Source of the DNA: Spirochaetota bacterium
GTDB taxonomy: Bacteria > Spirochaetota > Spirochaetia > Treponematales > Treponemataceae
Direction of reading: 5' to 3'
Assembly (NCBI GenBank): GCA_023398165.1
Contig: JAEWSQ010000015.1
Span: 1 to 64,000 of the forward strand
DNA: 64,000 bases
Shown: positions 45,155-54,705 of the stretch, in pieces
How positions within the stretch are numbered: position 1 is the stretch's first letter
Layout of the letters: each line of letters starts with the position of its first letter
The notes under the pieces: generated by a model
The model's input: only the letters and a program-made list of their open reading frames with translations
Database searches by the model: none
Told to the model about the DNA's origin: nothing
Position numbers and translations under genes: made by a program

Positions 45155-45523
45155 CTAAAACAATTAATACTGTTGAAAAATAAATGCGCTGTGCTAAGTG
45201 TAGGTCGCAGTGTCTGCATTCCTGCTGACACTGCTTACCGAGTTTCGCTTTACAAAACTCGATCATTGTGAAATACAACCCCGGTACCATCCATGGTAAT
45301 CATCAAGAGCAGGTATAATAAGTCCCAGCTGCAAGACGCACCGCCGCTTTTTTTCTACGTACTATAGTTTTTTTTTGATAAAGCTAAACTCAATAAAGGA
45401 GCCAAATACCGGCTCTTATAACTAAGAAATAGTAATGACACAGGATATGCACAAAAATACTTTATGTAAAAAAAATAGTAACAGATACTTTAAAGCGCCG
45501 CAAAAAAATTGATTTTCCTTCCC
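45155..45523. other. Non-coding spacer with repeat copy 2
   Basis: No gene is visible. The CGAGTTT/AAACTCG element (45239-45261) recurs here, next to CAGTGTC/GACACTG arms (45209-45232), forming a double hairpin. Further stems occur near 45287-45300 (TACCAT/ATGGTA) and 45401-45417 (GAGCC/GGCTC). Which one ends the purB transcript is unclear. Confidence 0.5.
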
Positions 45524-46183
45524 TTATTTTTTTCGGGGTTCTATGACGGGCCAGTTTTTTTCTTTTGCAAGTTTTCGAAGCCTTCTGTCGGGATTTACTG
45601 CAAACGGAAAACCGGCGTGCTCAAGTAGAGGTCTGTCATGAATACTGTCTGAATAAAAAGCACAGTCCTCCAGAGTTAGTCCCATTTCAGTAACCCGCTG
45701 CTGAACTCTTTTTAGTTTTTCTTTTCCAAAAGCAGGTTCGCCTTTAAAGCCGCCGGTGGTTTTGCCGTTAATAAATTCCAGGCTGCTTGCAATGAGATCA
45801 TCGGCTTTAAAATAAGCCATAAAAGGTTCCACAAAAATATCGACCGATGATGTTGCAAAAATTACGGGGCATCCTTCCTTTTTATGAGCACTTATAACAG
45901 CCTCGATTTCGGGAAAAATACTTTTTTTGTATTTCTCGAAACTTTCCAGAGAAATTGTGCGGACTGTATTTTCATCGATGTCCGCAAAGCCGGGAAACTT
46001 TTTTGTCCAGTTTTCCCAGGAAGGGTGCAGAAAACGGTATTGAAAATAATAAAAGGGAATACTGCAAATCATTCCAAACGGTATAATTTTCTTCCGGAAA
46101 GCAGCAGTCAAAAAATGCCTGCCGCTTGAGCCGCTTATTACCGTATGGTCTATGTCAAAAAAAGCCGCTTTTGGCCTGTCCAT
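45524..46183 (-). CDS. HAD-superfamily (SerB-like) phosphatase
   Basis: A 219-residue HAD-IB hydrolase: AAFFDIDHTVISGSSGRHF (motif I, nucleophile Asp), FATSSVDIFVEPF (motif II), and YSDSIHDRPLLEHAG (motif IV). Similar enzymes act on phosphoserine or phospholipid-linked phosphates; the target is unknown. The ATG shares a base with the guaB stop (TAATG), so it is translationally coupled to guaB. Confidence 0.85.
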   Translation of the reverse strand: MDRPKAAFFDIDHTVISGSSGRHFLTAAFRKKIIPFGMICSIPFYYFQYRFLHPSWENWTKKFPGFADIDENTVRTISLESFEKYKKSIFPEIEAVISAHKKEGCPVIFATSSVDIFVEPFMAYFKADDLIASSLEFINGKTTGGFKGEPAFGKEKLKRVQQRVTEMGLTLEDCAFYSDSIHDRPLLEHAGFPFAVNPDRRLRKLAKEKNWPVIEPRKK

Positions 46184-47688
46184 TATTCTGCCCTGATCGT
46201 GGTATTTTTTACAATGACATCATGAGAAGAACCTTCAGCTATAGATGCCTGCGATACTAAGGTTATACGTGCTTTTTCCTGCAGTTCGCTGATTGACAGG
46301 GCTCCGCAGTTGCACATTGTATGACGTATTTTACTCATTGACATTCCAACGTTGTCGCGGAGCGTTCCTGCATAAGGAACATAGGAATCGACTCCTTCTT
46401 CAAATGAAAGCTGGGTTTTGCCTCCCATGTCGTAGCGCTGCCAGTTCCGTGCTCTGTTTGATCCTTCTCCCCAGTACTCTTTTACATAGTTTCCGTTCAC
46501 TATCAGTTTGTTTGTGGGGCTTTCGTCAAAACGTGCAAAGTAGCGGCCGAGCATTACAAAGTCCGCACCCATTGCAAGGGCCAGGGTCATATGATAGTCA
46601 TGAACAATTCCGCCGTCCGAGCAAATGGGAATGTATATTCCTGTTTTTTCAAAATATTCATCTCTTGCTTTTGCAACTTCTATTGTGGCCGTTGCCTGCC
46701 CGCGGCCTATACCCTTCTGTTCGCGTGTTATGCAGATTGAGCCTCCCCCGATTCCGACTTTAACAAAATCCGCCCCGGCTTCTGCAAGGAAAAGGAAACC
46801 ATCGCGGTCTACAACATTTCCTGCCCCGACTTTCACAGAGGTGCCGAAAGTCTTGTGAATGTCTTTTAATGCGCGGGACTGCCATTCTGTGAAACCCTCA
46901 GAAGAGTCTAAACACAATACATCGGCGCCGGCTTGTATAAGAGCGGGGACACGTTCCATATAATCGCGCGTATTTATTCCCGCACCTACAATGTAGCGCT
47001 GCTGTGAATCGAGAAGTTCAAGAGGATGTTCCTCATGGCTTGCATAATCCTTTCTAAATACAAGGTACTTCATGCGGCCGTTTTTATCTATAATCGGAAG
47101 AGAATTGAGTTTGTGTTTCCAGATCAGGTCATTTGCCTGTTGAAGTGTTATGCCGTCGCTTCCAGTTATGAGATCTGAAAATTTGGTCATATACTCGGAA
47201 ATTTTTGCATTGGGAGAAGTCCTGTCAATCCTGAAATCACGGCTTGTCAGAATTCCCACGAGTTTTCCCTCCGGAGTTCCGTCTTCGGTGACCGCAATGG
47301 TGGAATGCCCTGTTCTTTCTTTAAGGGCAACGGCATCCGAAATTGTCTGATCCGGCCTGATATTTGAATCTGATGTAACAAAACCTGCTTTATGATTTTT
47401 GACTTTTGCTGTCATCTCGGCCTGGCTTTCAATGGTTTGCGATCCGTAAATAAAGGAAATACCGCCTTCTTTTGCAAGGGCGATTGCCAGTTTATCGTCT
47501 GAAACAGACTGCATAATTGCGGATACCAGGGGTATGTTCATCGATAGTGGAGGCTGCTCTCCCTTTTTAAATTTTACAACGGGAGTTTTTAGACTAACAT
47601 TTGCAGGTACGCATTCTGCAGATGAGTAACCGGGAACGAGAAGGTATTCCCCAAAGGTATGTGAGGGTTCATCGTAAAAATATGCCAT
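46183..47688 (-). CDS. guaB: IMP dehydrogenase
   Basis: A 501-residue enzyme that oxidises IMP to XMP. The catalytic loop is GIGGGSICITREQKGIGRG, with the active-site Cys; CITR replaces the more common CTTR. A CBS pair lies at about residues 95-215, followed by the barrel motifs DSSEGFTEWQ and CSDGGIVHDYHMTLALAMGADFVMLG. It is followed by the HAD phosphatase in the same operon. CAGGAGTT ribosome site. Confidence 0.95.
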   Translation of the reverse strand: MAYFYDEPSHTFGEYLLVPGYSSAECVPANVSLKTPVVKFKKGEQPPLSMNIPLVSAIMQSVSDDKLAIALAKEGGISFIYGSQTIESQAEMTAKVKNHKAGFVTSDSNIRPDQTISDAVALKERTGHSTIAVTEDGTPEGKLVGILTSRDFRIDRTSPNAKISEYMTKFSDLITGSDGITLQQANDLIWKHKLNSLPIIDKNGRMKYLVFRKDYASHEEHPLELLDSQQRYIVGAGINTRDYMERVPALIQAGADVLCLDSSEGFTEWQSRALKDIHKTFGTSVKVGAGNVVDRDGFLFLAEAGADFVKVGIGGGSICITREQKGIGRGQATATIEVAKARDEYFEKTGIYIPICSDGGIVHDYHMTLALAMGADFVMLGRYFARFDESPTNKLIVNGNYVKEYWGEGSNRARNWQRYDMGGKTQLSFEEGVDSYVPYAGTLRDNVGMSMSKIRHTMCNCGALSISELQEKARITLVSQASIAEGSSHDVIVKNTTIRAE

Positions 47689-47845
47689 AGTAACTCCTAT
47701 ATCAGGAAACTAAGGGATATGTTTGAAAATTGTATTAAATGGAATACAGGAACCCCTTAAGTGCCTGAAAAATATAATTAAATCAGTATAACAAATCGTA
47801 CGACAAAAAGTCAAGTAGATAAAACCCGCTGTTAAGAATTAATAG

Positions 47846-47874
47846 TTGGCTTTTTGATGAAAATAAGATACTAT
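47846..47874 (+). promoter_or_regulatory. Leaderless promoter of queD
   Basis: TTGGCT (47846-47851) and TACTAT (47869-47874) are exactly 17 bp apart. The queD ATG at 47880 is about where transcription should start, so the mRNA would be leaderless. No Shine-Dalgarno sequence is seen. Confidence 0.65.
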
Positions 47875-47879
47875 GAATC

Positions 47880-48260
47880 ATGTTTGAAGTCAGGGTAGAA
47901 GCGGAGTTTGCCGCCGCTCATTTTTTAAAAGATTATCATGGTAAATGTGAAAACCTTCACGGTCATAATTACGCAGTTTTTGCTCATGCACGGGGTAATT
48001 CTCTTGATGAAGGGGGTATGCTTTTAGATTTTTCACAATTAAAAAAAGCACTCCGCGGGGTTTGTGCAGAACTTGATCATACGAATCTTAATGATACTCC
48101 CGAATTTTCCCAAAACCCTTCTGCCGAAAGAATAGCAGTATATATATTCAACAGGCTGTACAGCGAACTGGAAAAAATTAATTCTATGTCTGCCGGCCTT
48201 TTGTATGCAGTGGACGTTTTTGAGACGCCGACAAGCAGGGCAAGGTACTGTAAGGACTAG
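47880..48260 (+). CDS. queD: 6-carboxy-tetrahydropterin synthase
   Basis: A 126-residue QueD/PTPS-fold protein with the zinc His in AAHFLKDYHGKCENLHGHNY, whose Cys is the catalytic residue of QueD. DLDHT-like AELDHTNLND follows. It makes carboxy-tetrahydropterin from dihydroneopterin triphosphate in queuosine synthesis. No other que gene is in the window. Its end overlaps the convergent hisF gene by 4 bases. Confidence 0.9.
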   Translation: MFEVRVEAEFAAAHFLKDYHGKCENLHGHNYAVFAHARGNSLDEGGMLLDFSQLKKALRGVCAELDHTNLNDTPEFSQNPSAERIAVYIFNRLYSELEKINSMSAGLLYAVDVFETPTSRARYCKD

Positions 48261-49027
48261 TAGTCGAGGCGGACGGGAATATTTCGTTGTGCAAGTTCTG
48301 CTTTAATTGAACCTACGGTATATTGCCCTGAGTGAACCATAGAAGCAATGAGCGCGGCGTCTGCCTTTCCTTTAGTCAGCACGTCTTCGAGGTGTGCACT
48401 GCTGCCTGCTCCCCCCGACGCTATTACCGGCACACCGGCATGTTCGCTTATAAGTCTCGTGAGTGTGAGTTCGTAGCCCGCCTTTGTTCCGTCGGCATCA
48501 ATTGAATTAAGTACAATTTCCCCCGCGCCAAGTTCCACTGCCTTTTGAGCCCATTCCAGCGCATCAAGCTCTGTGGCAATCCTTCCTCCGTTTATAAAAA
48601 CACGGTAGCCCGATTTCATCAGCGGGTCTTTTTTTGCATCCATGCCTAAAACAATACACTGATTGCCGAAAACCCTGGCTCCTTCACGGATGAGATCGGG
48701 ATTCTTAACAGCCTGAGAGTTAAGACTGATTTTTTCTGCACCGGCAAGGATGGTGGATCTAATGTCTTCGATCGTTCCGATCCCGCCTCCTACGCAGAAT
48801 GGAATAAAAACCTGCGAGGCAACGCGCTCAATCAACTCAAGAATAGGACCTCTTCCGCGGGCCGACGCCATAATATCGTAAAAAACAAGTTCATCCACTC
48901 CCTGTCTGTAGTACTCCGCCGCCATTTCTACAGGGTCGCCTATATCAATATTATTCAGAAATTTAACACCCTTCGTGGTTCTGCCGTCTTTAACATCAAG
49001 ACAGACAATTATTCTTTTTTTCAGCAT
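48257..49027 (-). CDS. hisF: Imidazole glycerol phosphate synthase cyclase subunit
   Basis: A 256-residue TIM barrel: KRIIVCLDVKDGRTTKGVKF (catalytic Asp), PFCVGGGIGTIEDI (phosphate loop), GMDAKKD (second catalytic Asp), LNSIDADGTKAGYE. It converts PRFAR with ammonia from HisH to IGP and AICAR. It overlaps hisH by 7 bases. No other histidine gene is in the window, so a full pathway cannot be confirmed. Amidotransferase-cyclase pairs of this type also serve in surface-sugar amidination. Confidence 0.9.
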   Translation of the reverse strand: MLKKRIIVCLDVKDGRTTKGVKFLNNIDIGDPVEMAAEYYRQGVDELVFYDIMASARGRGPILELIERVASQVFIPFCVGGGIGTIEDIRSTILAGAEKISLNSQAVKNPDLIREGARVFGNQCIVLGMDAKKDPLMKSGYRVFINGGRIATELDALEWAQKAVELGAGEIVLNSIDADGTKAGYELTLTRLISEHAGVPVIASGGAGSSAHLEDVLTKGKADAALIASMVHSGQYTVGSIKAELAQRNIPVRLDY

Positions 49028-49659
49028 GAGAATTCCTCAATAAAATTTTTTAGTAATACCAGTCCCTGTTTCCCTGATTTTTCAGGATGAAACTGCATGG
49101 CATAGATGGAATCTTTATGCAGTACAGAGGGAACCTGGAATCCGTAGTCACAGTATCCGTCAATAATAGATGCATCTTCAGGCTGAATGACATAGGAGTG
49201 CACAAAATAGAAATCACTGTTGTCGGGTATTCCCTTTGAAATGCCGTTGTTCGTTTTATTCCAGGTAATATTGTTCCATCCCATATGAGGTATTTTAAGG
49301 GATGAATCATGAAGTCCCTTTTCATTGAGTATGGATGAAAAATGTCTGATTTGTCCTTTAACAAGGCCGAGGCATTCAGTATCCCCTTCTTCGGAGTGCT
49401 CAAAAATTATCTGAGAACCGAGACAGATACCCAGAAGCGGTTTACCCTGCGCGCAGGAATCTTTTAGGAAAGAATCAAATCCCGAAGAACGAAGCTGCTT
49501 CATAGCATAGGAAGCGTCTCCTACACCGGGGAAAATAAGGGCGGAGGCTTTTTGCAGGTCCCGGGGCTTTTTTGAAATAAGGTAGGGATACTGCAAAAAC
49601 GATAAAGCATGTTCCACACTGGTAATATTTCCAGCGTTATAATCTACAATTCCTATCAT
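49021..49659 (-). CDS. hisH: Imidazole glycerol phosphate synthase glutaminase subunit
   Basis: A 212-residue class I glutamine amidotransferase: the nucleophile Cys in LLGICLGSQIIF and the His-Glu pair in YAMQFHPEKSG. It supplies ammonia to HisF. The first gene of a two-gene minus-strand unit; it lacks a strong Shine-Dalgarno sequence. As with hisF, the rest of the his pathway is not visible here, and a role in sugar modification is the alternative. Confidence 0.9.
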   Translation of the reverse strand: MIGIVDYNAGNITSVEHALSFLQYPYLISKKPRDLQKASALIFPGVGDASYAMKQLRSSGFDSFLKDSCAQGKPLLGICLGSQIIFEHSEEGDTECLGLVKGQIRHFSSILNEKGLHDSSLKIPHMGWNNITWNKTNNGISKGIPDNSDFYFVHSYVIQPEDASIIDGYCDYGFQVPSVLHKDSIYAMQFHPEKSGKQGLVLLKNFIEEFSC

Positions 49660-49715
49660 ATGTCATGTTACCTGTACACCCTAAAAGCGTCAAGTACTGC
49701 CTGTAATAAGCCGAT

Positions 49716-49997
49716 ATGAAGATTATGGATTTCAACAAAGTTTTGGATGTTCTTCTAAAGGTTTTAACAGATTACCGTCTCATAATTATCTGTGTCGTTG
49801 TTATTGTGTATCTCAATTTTATGATGTTCGTTGCTAATTACCGGAGAAAAATAAAACCGAAAAAACAGAAAAAGGCAGCCGCCCCTCCTCCTCCTGAAGC
49901 AAAACCTAAAAAGAAGGGTAAGGGTAAAGAAGATGGAGAGGAGGAGAGCGGAGAGGATTCTGCAGCTGAGGAAAAGGAAAAATCCGATGATACTTAA
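49716..49997 (+). CDS. Small membrane protein with a charged tail
   Basis: A 93-residue protein. One helix (LIIICVVVIVYLNFMMFV) spans the membrane, followed by a Lys-rich stretch with a short Pro run and then an acidic tail (EDGEEESGEDSAAEEKEKSDD). This low-complexity shape gives no family. It may anchor something at the membrane through its charged tail. It is divergent from hisH, and its last 4 bases overlap the stop of the convergent lipoprotein gene. Confidence 0.5.
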   Translation: MKIMDFNKVLDVLLKVLTDYRLIIICVVVIVYLNFMMFVANYRRKIKPKKQKKAAAPPPPEAKPKKKGKGKEDGEEESGEDSAAEEKEKSDDT

Positions 49998-51661
49998 GGA
50001 ATGTATTCAAGCTGCCCTATTTCCCTGCAGAGCTGGTTTCCTGTTCCATCGTAAGAAAATGACGATGCACTGATAATCTGATACGGATTTGCTTCTTCAT
50101 TCACGGTTAAGCCGAATTCCCGGTATTTACCCGCTGAGTAAAAATCGTCCATCACAAGCGTCTTCGGTCTGGCAGATTCTGAACCGGAGTATATGCTCTT
50201 TATGAATGTATATACTTTTTTTTCTGTTATGCGGTTTAGTTTTGTGAGAAAAATACGTCTGTTATTCCGTACATCATATAGTTCATATGAATAATCCTTC
50301 CACAATTCAACCGTCTGAATATCCTTAATTATTTTTCCTGTTTCTGTCCAGTAAGTATTCTTTGTTTCCCTGGTTCCGTCAGTTTCAGAAGGGCGGGGAT
50401 TTTTAAATTCAAACGCAGAGACTTCCTTGACTGTTATTTGATCCGCCTTCCCGGGTTCTATGGTACGGGTTTCGCAGAAAAACTTTTCCACTAATTCGGT
50501 TTCGCGTACAGGAGTACCAATCTTTTCCATGACTTTGTTGAAGTTTTCCCCAGGGTATGCAATGATATCATACTTTTGAACAGAGAATCCGGAATTTCCT
50601 GATGTCAGGGCGTTGAGAACAGCTGTAAAGGTATTGAGAAAAAGCTCGAACATTGAGCTTGAAGACGGCAGGTAAATAAAATCTGTTTCAACAAACATCG
50701 GCCCCCGCACATTTTTCCCGATTCCGTTTGAAAGCAGCAGTTTTACCCCGTTTTCATCAGGATAGTAAGAATCTTTTCCTGAATATACAATTCCCAGTTT
50801 TACAGTAAGAACATTAGAACACTCTTCGATGCTTTTCTGAGCAGTAACATTGCCGAATTCTTTGGATTCCGTATAGAGGGCATAGGCCTTTCTAAAAGCT
50901 GTATACTGCATCTTTTTCATTTCGGCATCGCCTTCTGCAAGCAGCGCATTTGAGGCTTTTACTTTTGCTTCAAGCGAAAGTGAATTAGATCCCTTATAAT
51001 CGGGAATCCACTGCGATGCCTCTGAAAACAGTCTCATTGATTCTTTTAAATCCTGAGAACTTCCTGAGCCGAACAGCCTCTGAGCTTCTTCATAGTTTAT
51101 AGAGGCTCCCATCTCATTTATTTGGGCATCAAGATGGGATGAGTACGATTTTGCTTTTTTAAGATGATCGAGAACCGGTATTTTTTCTTTGTATGAATAT
51201 GAGCGCGCTGAAAGCTCTTTTGCTTTTTGGAATTGAGACTCGCAGGCGAGTAATGCAGCCTTTTGCTGCAGCGGGCGGTAATCAATATATGTAAAAAAGG
51301 CAGTCTGTTTTTTACCGGTTAATCCCGCAGGATAATTCCTTTCCAGAATATAGATTTCATCATACAGCTTTATCCAATCCTGTATTGCATCCGCAACATC
51401 TTCATATGCTTCAGGGTTTGTCTCTATGCGGATAAGTTTACTGTCAATATCTGAGAGGGCTTTATCCATCTCTTTATTGTACTGCTTAATATAAGCATCA
51501 GTTGTATTCCCTTCCACAAGAAGATGGGCAGCGCTTTGGGCTCTTTGAACAGGATTGCTCCCTTTGATTTTTAAACTTACGCAGGAAACAACTAACACTG
51601 TCAATACTGCCGGTAATACTACCTTTAGTATAAAATTTTTTTGTATGGTACTTTTTGTCAT
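49994..51661 (-). CDS. Helical lipoprotein of unknown function
   Basis: A 555-residue protein with a lipoprotein signal (VVLPAVLTVLVVSC). The first 280 residues are helical and TPR-like (LFSEASQWIPDYKGS, YALYTESKEFGN). The C-terminal half has more beta-type sequence. I recognise no family. It is probably an envelope assembly or surface protein typical of spirochaetes. Downstream of the RecQ-type gene on the same strand with a 41-nt gap. Confidence 0.65.
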   Translation of the reverse strand: MTKSTIQKNFILKVVLPAVLTVLVVSCVSLKIKGSNPVQRAQSAAHLLVEGNTTDAYIKQYNKEMDKALSDIDSKLIRIETNPEAYEDVADAIQDWIKLYDEIYILERNYPAGLTGKKQTAFFTYIDYRPLQQKAALLACESQFQKAKELSARSYSYKEKIPVLDHLKKAKSYSSHLDAQINEMGASINYEEAQRLFGSGSSQDLKESMRLFSEASQWIPDYKGSNSLSLEAKVKASNALLAEGDAEMKKMQYTAFRKAYALYTESKEFGNVTAQKSIEECSNVLTVKLGIVYSGKDSYYPDENGVKLLLSNGIGKNVRGPMFVETDFIYLPSSSSMFELFLNTFTAVLNALTSGNSGFSVQKYDIIAYPGENFNKVMEKIGTPVRETELVEKFFCETRTIEPGKADQITVKEVSAFEFKNPRPSETDGTRETKNTYWTETGKIIKDIQTVELWKDYSYELYDVRNNRRIFLTKLNRITEKKVYTFIKSIYSGSESARPKTLVMDDFYSAGKYREFGLTVNEEANPYQIISASSFSYDGTGNQLCREIGQLEYIP

Positions 51662-51702
51662 ATGAAATCTCCCTAGGATGCTTTTATTCTATGCGATTAT
51701 AT

Positions 51703-53364
51703 TCATTGAGTAAAGTATCCTTTCATAAGACGATTCTTCCATGGAAATGATGATTTTTTTAACAGACGGCGGACAATGAGCCTTTCAAGCATTTCACGTA
51801 TATCAGAACTTTCCCAGAGCCTCATTTTGTATGAAGCCTCAGTTCTTTTATTAAATACAGTAAGCAGATGCATGCATGCTTCCTCTTTGGTAAATTCTCT
51901 TTCATGCTTTTTTATAAAATCGGTTATCAGTTTTTCATCGGGCGTGTATTCCATTCTTTTTCCTTCACACACATCGCAGCCCGAACAACAGACTTTTTCC
52001 GCGCCTAATGCATCTAGGAGTATCTGCCTTCTACATGTTTGTGCTTCTGCAAAACTATACAGAGCCTTAGCCCTGCTGCCGTCTTTGTGTTTCTCCGCAT
52101 TTATTGTATCTTCGTCCGCCCATAAAAGAATAGCCCTTGAAACAGATCCGTCTCTTCCTCCTCTGCCTGCTTCCTGTATATAGGCTTCCGCGGTGGGTGG
52201 AGGATCCAGATGAATAACAGTTTTAATGTCCTTTTTGTCGACGCCCATGCCGAACGCACAGGTTGCGACAAGAACGGCATCTTTTTTCGGGTAAAACCAT
52301 TTTTCGACCGCTTCTTTTTCTTCCCGTGATAAACCTGCATGATAAAACCTGACATTTCCGTATCCGAAATACTCACAAAAATTTCTTGCTGTTTTTTCTG
52401 TCCGTTTTCTCGTTGAGCAAAAAACAATGAGGGGCTTCTCCTCTCTGATAGCGCACATAAGTGCTGTTTTTTGTTTACATAAAGCCTTTTCAACAGAGTA
52501 GTGAATATTCGGCCGGTCGGATTCACTGCGCAGTATATGTGCGCTGCCGTCAAAAAGTACCGATGCAACACGTTCAAGAACTTCGCTTGAGGCGGTTGCT
52601 GTAAAGGCTGTTACCACAGGAACTTTTAATGCCTTTATAATACTGCCGAGGGTAAGGTATGCTGGACGGAAACTGTCTCCCCATTCGGAAACACAGTGCG
52701 CTTCATCTATTGCAATGTGTGCAATAGTGTACTCACAAAGCCGTTCAAGAAGAACTTTATTCTGGAGTACTTCGGGATTGGCAAGAATGATTTTTGCCCC
52801 TTCATTGAGTCTTGAAAAATTTTTCTCTCTTTCCTCTTTTGACTGATTCCCCCTGAACACGACGGGTTCAAGGCCTCCGTCTTTCATCCTCCTTTCCTGG
52901 TCATTCATGAGTGCTAGAAGAGGGTAGAGGATTAATGTCGGTTTTGGAAGAAGGACAGCCGGAATCAAAAAACACAGAGACTTTCCTGCCCCGGTAGGGA
53001 GCAGTACTATCTGCTTTCCCCTTTCATTGCCGTCCTCGTCAAAAAGCAGCTCATCGCTTTCATCTTCTTCAATTTCTTTTTCATGATGTTGTATGAAGGA
53101 GGCGGATTCATAGGCATCAATAATATTTGCAATGACAAGGTGCTGCCATGGATACAGATAGTTAATGCCGAAGACATCCTCCGCGGCTTTCTGCATGGGG
53201 TTTTTTGTTTCAAGGTAATCGCGTTCGATGTAAAACTCCAGTGGCATGGAAGCAAGACCAAATTCATCCCCCTCGGATGTTTCATAGTCATAGTAATCTT
53301 GTCCGGGTATACAGTATTCCTGCCCGGAAATGCTGACAGCATCAGCTAGAGTGTTTAGTACCAT
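51703..53364 (-). CDS. recQ: RecQ-type ATP-dependent DNA helicase
   Basis: A 553-residue SF2 helicase: Walker A LLPTGAGKSLCFLIPA, DEAH box AIDEAHCVSEWGDSFRPAYL, TAFTATAS (motif III), CAFGMGVDKKDIKTVIHLDPP and QEAGRGGRDG (motifs V and VI). The zinc motif CCSGCDVCEG follows. A 60-residue N-terminal extension and a 30-residue acidic insert before the Walker A (EIEEDESDELLFDEDGNERG) are unusual. The HRDC domain is missing. Symbol by family only. Confidence 0.85.
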   Translation of the reverse strand: MVLNTLADAVSISGQEYCIPGQDYYDYETSEGDEFGLASMPLEFYIERDYLETKNPMQKAAEDVFGINYLYPWQHLVIANIIDAYESASFIQHHEKEIEEDESDELLFDEDGNERGKQIVLLPTGAGKSLCFLIPAVLLPKPTLILYPLLALMNDQERRMKDGGLEPVVFRGNQSKEEREKNFSRLNEGAKIILANPEVLQNKVLLERLCEYTIAHIAIDEAHCVSEWGDSFRPAYLTLGSIIKALKVPVVTAFTATASSEVLERVASVLFDGSAHILRSESDRPNIHYSVEKALCKQKTALMCAIREEKPLIVFCSTRKRTEKTARNFCEYFGYGNVRFYHAGLSREEKEAVEKWFYPKKDAVLVATCAFGMGVDKKDIKTVIHLDPPPTAEAYIQEAGRGGRDGSVSRAILLWADEDTINAEKHKDGSRAKALYSFAEAQTCRRQILLDALGAEKVCCSGCDVCEGKRMEYTPDEKLITDFIKKHEREFTKEEACMHLLTVFNKRTEASYKMRLWESSDIREMLERLIVRRLLKKSSFPWKNRLMKGYFTQ

Positions 53365-53408
53365 ACCTCTTTATAGGACGAGTAAGAGATTTTTTTGCGT
53401 GTACTACT

Positions 53409-54635
53409 TTATTTTTCCAGAATAGTTATTTCAACACGTCTGTTTTTGGCCATTCCCGAAGGTGTCGCATTTGATGCCACAGGTTTTTCCGCCCCGTAAC
53501 CCTTTGTGAAAATGTGGTATGCGTCTTTGAGACCTATGGAAATGAAAAAATCTGCAACCGACTGCGCCCTCTCAAGGGATAATTTCATTCGCGATTCCTC
53601 TGTTCCTGCAAGCGCTGTGTGACCCGAAATTAAAAGGTCGTGGTCGGGGAATTCCCGGAGTATGGCGGCTATTTTTTCAAGCTTATCTTTTTCACTCTGT
53701 TCAAGAACGGCACTGTCTGCTTCAAACTGAATATTTTCAAGCGTAATAGTAATACCCTGATCAGCTGAAGTTACCTGTGTATCCGCGATGCCGAGTTTTT
53801 CGATGGACTCTTTGACGTTCTCAATGGTTTTCGGGGTGGAAACTTTTATGAGTTCTGTTATCTCCGATTCGGCAGTTCCCCGGTACTCTAAAAAGTTGCC
53901 GAGGGAGGTCTCAATAACGATGCGGAAAGATTCATTGTATGAGTGGATTGATCCCAGTTCATTGTCAAAATAAATCGTCTGATTAAAAGAGCCCATAGTA
54001 TGAAACGGATAATCGATTCTGCGGTTGTTGTCCATATATTCTTCTTTTTTGGGAACCGGATTTGCGTAATCCAGAGTATACTGAACTTTAATAATATGAA
54101 GAATTTTACCGTCAACAGATTTTGTTCCCGCATAGGTGTACAATGCGCTGAATGGAATTATATACGGTTTTGCAATACCGAACACTTCCCTCAAGTCATG
54201 AACTTCATAGCCGTCCCGCGTCCACGTTGCGCCTATACCGGCATCATCTTCCGGGAATAGGGGAACATCGCGGGCATTAGGCATAAAGTATTCATCGCTC
54301 ATTGAATACTTACCCAGCTCGCTGCACCAGAATACACTATTGTACTCTGTTCCCCATACAAACTCTTTTTCATTGACACCTTGAACAGCGCTTTCTGTTG
54401 TCATAAAGACAGCTTCGTGTTTACCCGAGGTCTTATCGGTTTCGGTAACAGTAACCGATATTCTATTTATTATTTCCGCTTTGTGATCAAGCTTCCCGTT
54501 AAAAAGAACATCTTCTTTCACCGTCGAGAGAATTCTATATGAATCTCCTTTCGTATATTTGAAACGGAAGGTTTCCGCACAAAGATTCAGCAGTAAAAAT
54601 AATAAGAGTACACAAAACCCGATTTTTTTGTACAA
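53409..54635 (-). CDS. OmpA-family envelope protein
   Basis: A 408-residue protein with a signal peptide (VLLLFLLLNLCAE). Its last 130 residues form an OmpA-type peptidoglycan-binding domain (FEADSAVLEQSEKDKLEKIA, ISGHTALAGTEESRMKLSLERAQSVADFF, NRRVEITIL). The first 270 residues are beta-rich with no recognised family. It should link the outer envelope to peptidoglycan. The start is a TTG at 54633-54635, supported by CAGGAG 7 bases upstream. Confidence 0.85.
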   Translation of the reverse strand: MYKKIGFCVLLLFLLLNLCAETFRFKYTKGDSYRILSTVKEDVLFNGKLDHKAEIINRISVTVTETDKTSGKHEAVFMTTESAVQGVNEKEFVWGTEYNSVFWCSELGKYSMSDEYFMPNARDVPLFPEDDAGIGATWTRDGYEVHDLREVFGIAKPYIIPFSALYTYAGTKSVDGKILHIIKVQYTLDYANPVPKKEEYMDNNRRIDYPFHTMGSFNQTIYFDNELGSIHSYNESFRIVIETSLGNFLEYRGTAESEITELIKVSTPKTIENVKESIEKLGIADTQVTSADQGITITLENIQFEADSAVLEQSEKDKLEKIAAILREFPDHDLLISGHTALAGTEESRMKLSLERAQSVADFFISIGLKDAYHIFTKGYGAEKPVASNATPSGMAKNRRVEITILEK

Positions 54636-54668
54636 AGCAGTCTCCTGAAAAGTATCTGAAATAGTTTA

Positions 54669-54697
54669 TTGCATAAAAATTTTGTGCATGATACACT
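54669..54697 (+). promoter_or_regulatory. Leaderless promoter of the acyl-ACP thioesterase
   Basis: TTGCAT (54669-54674) and TACACT (54692-54697) are exactly 17 bp apart. The ATG at 54706 is about 2 bases after the expected start of transcription, and no Shine-Dalgarno sequence is present. An in-frame ATG at 54682 lies inside this promoter and is unlikely to be used. Confidence 0.65.
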
Positions 54698-54705
54698 TTC
54701 TCATC

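Noticed and set aside
46293..46763. 156-codon plus-strand frame inside guaB
   Set aside because: It is antisense to the IMP dehydrogenase catalytic region and has no recognisable motif.
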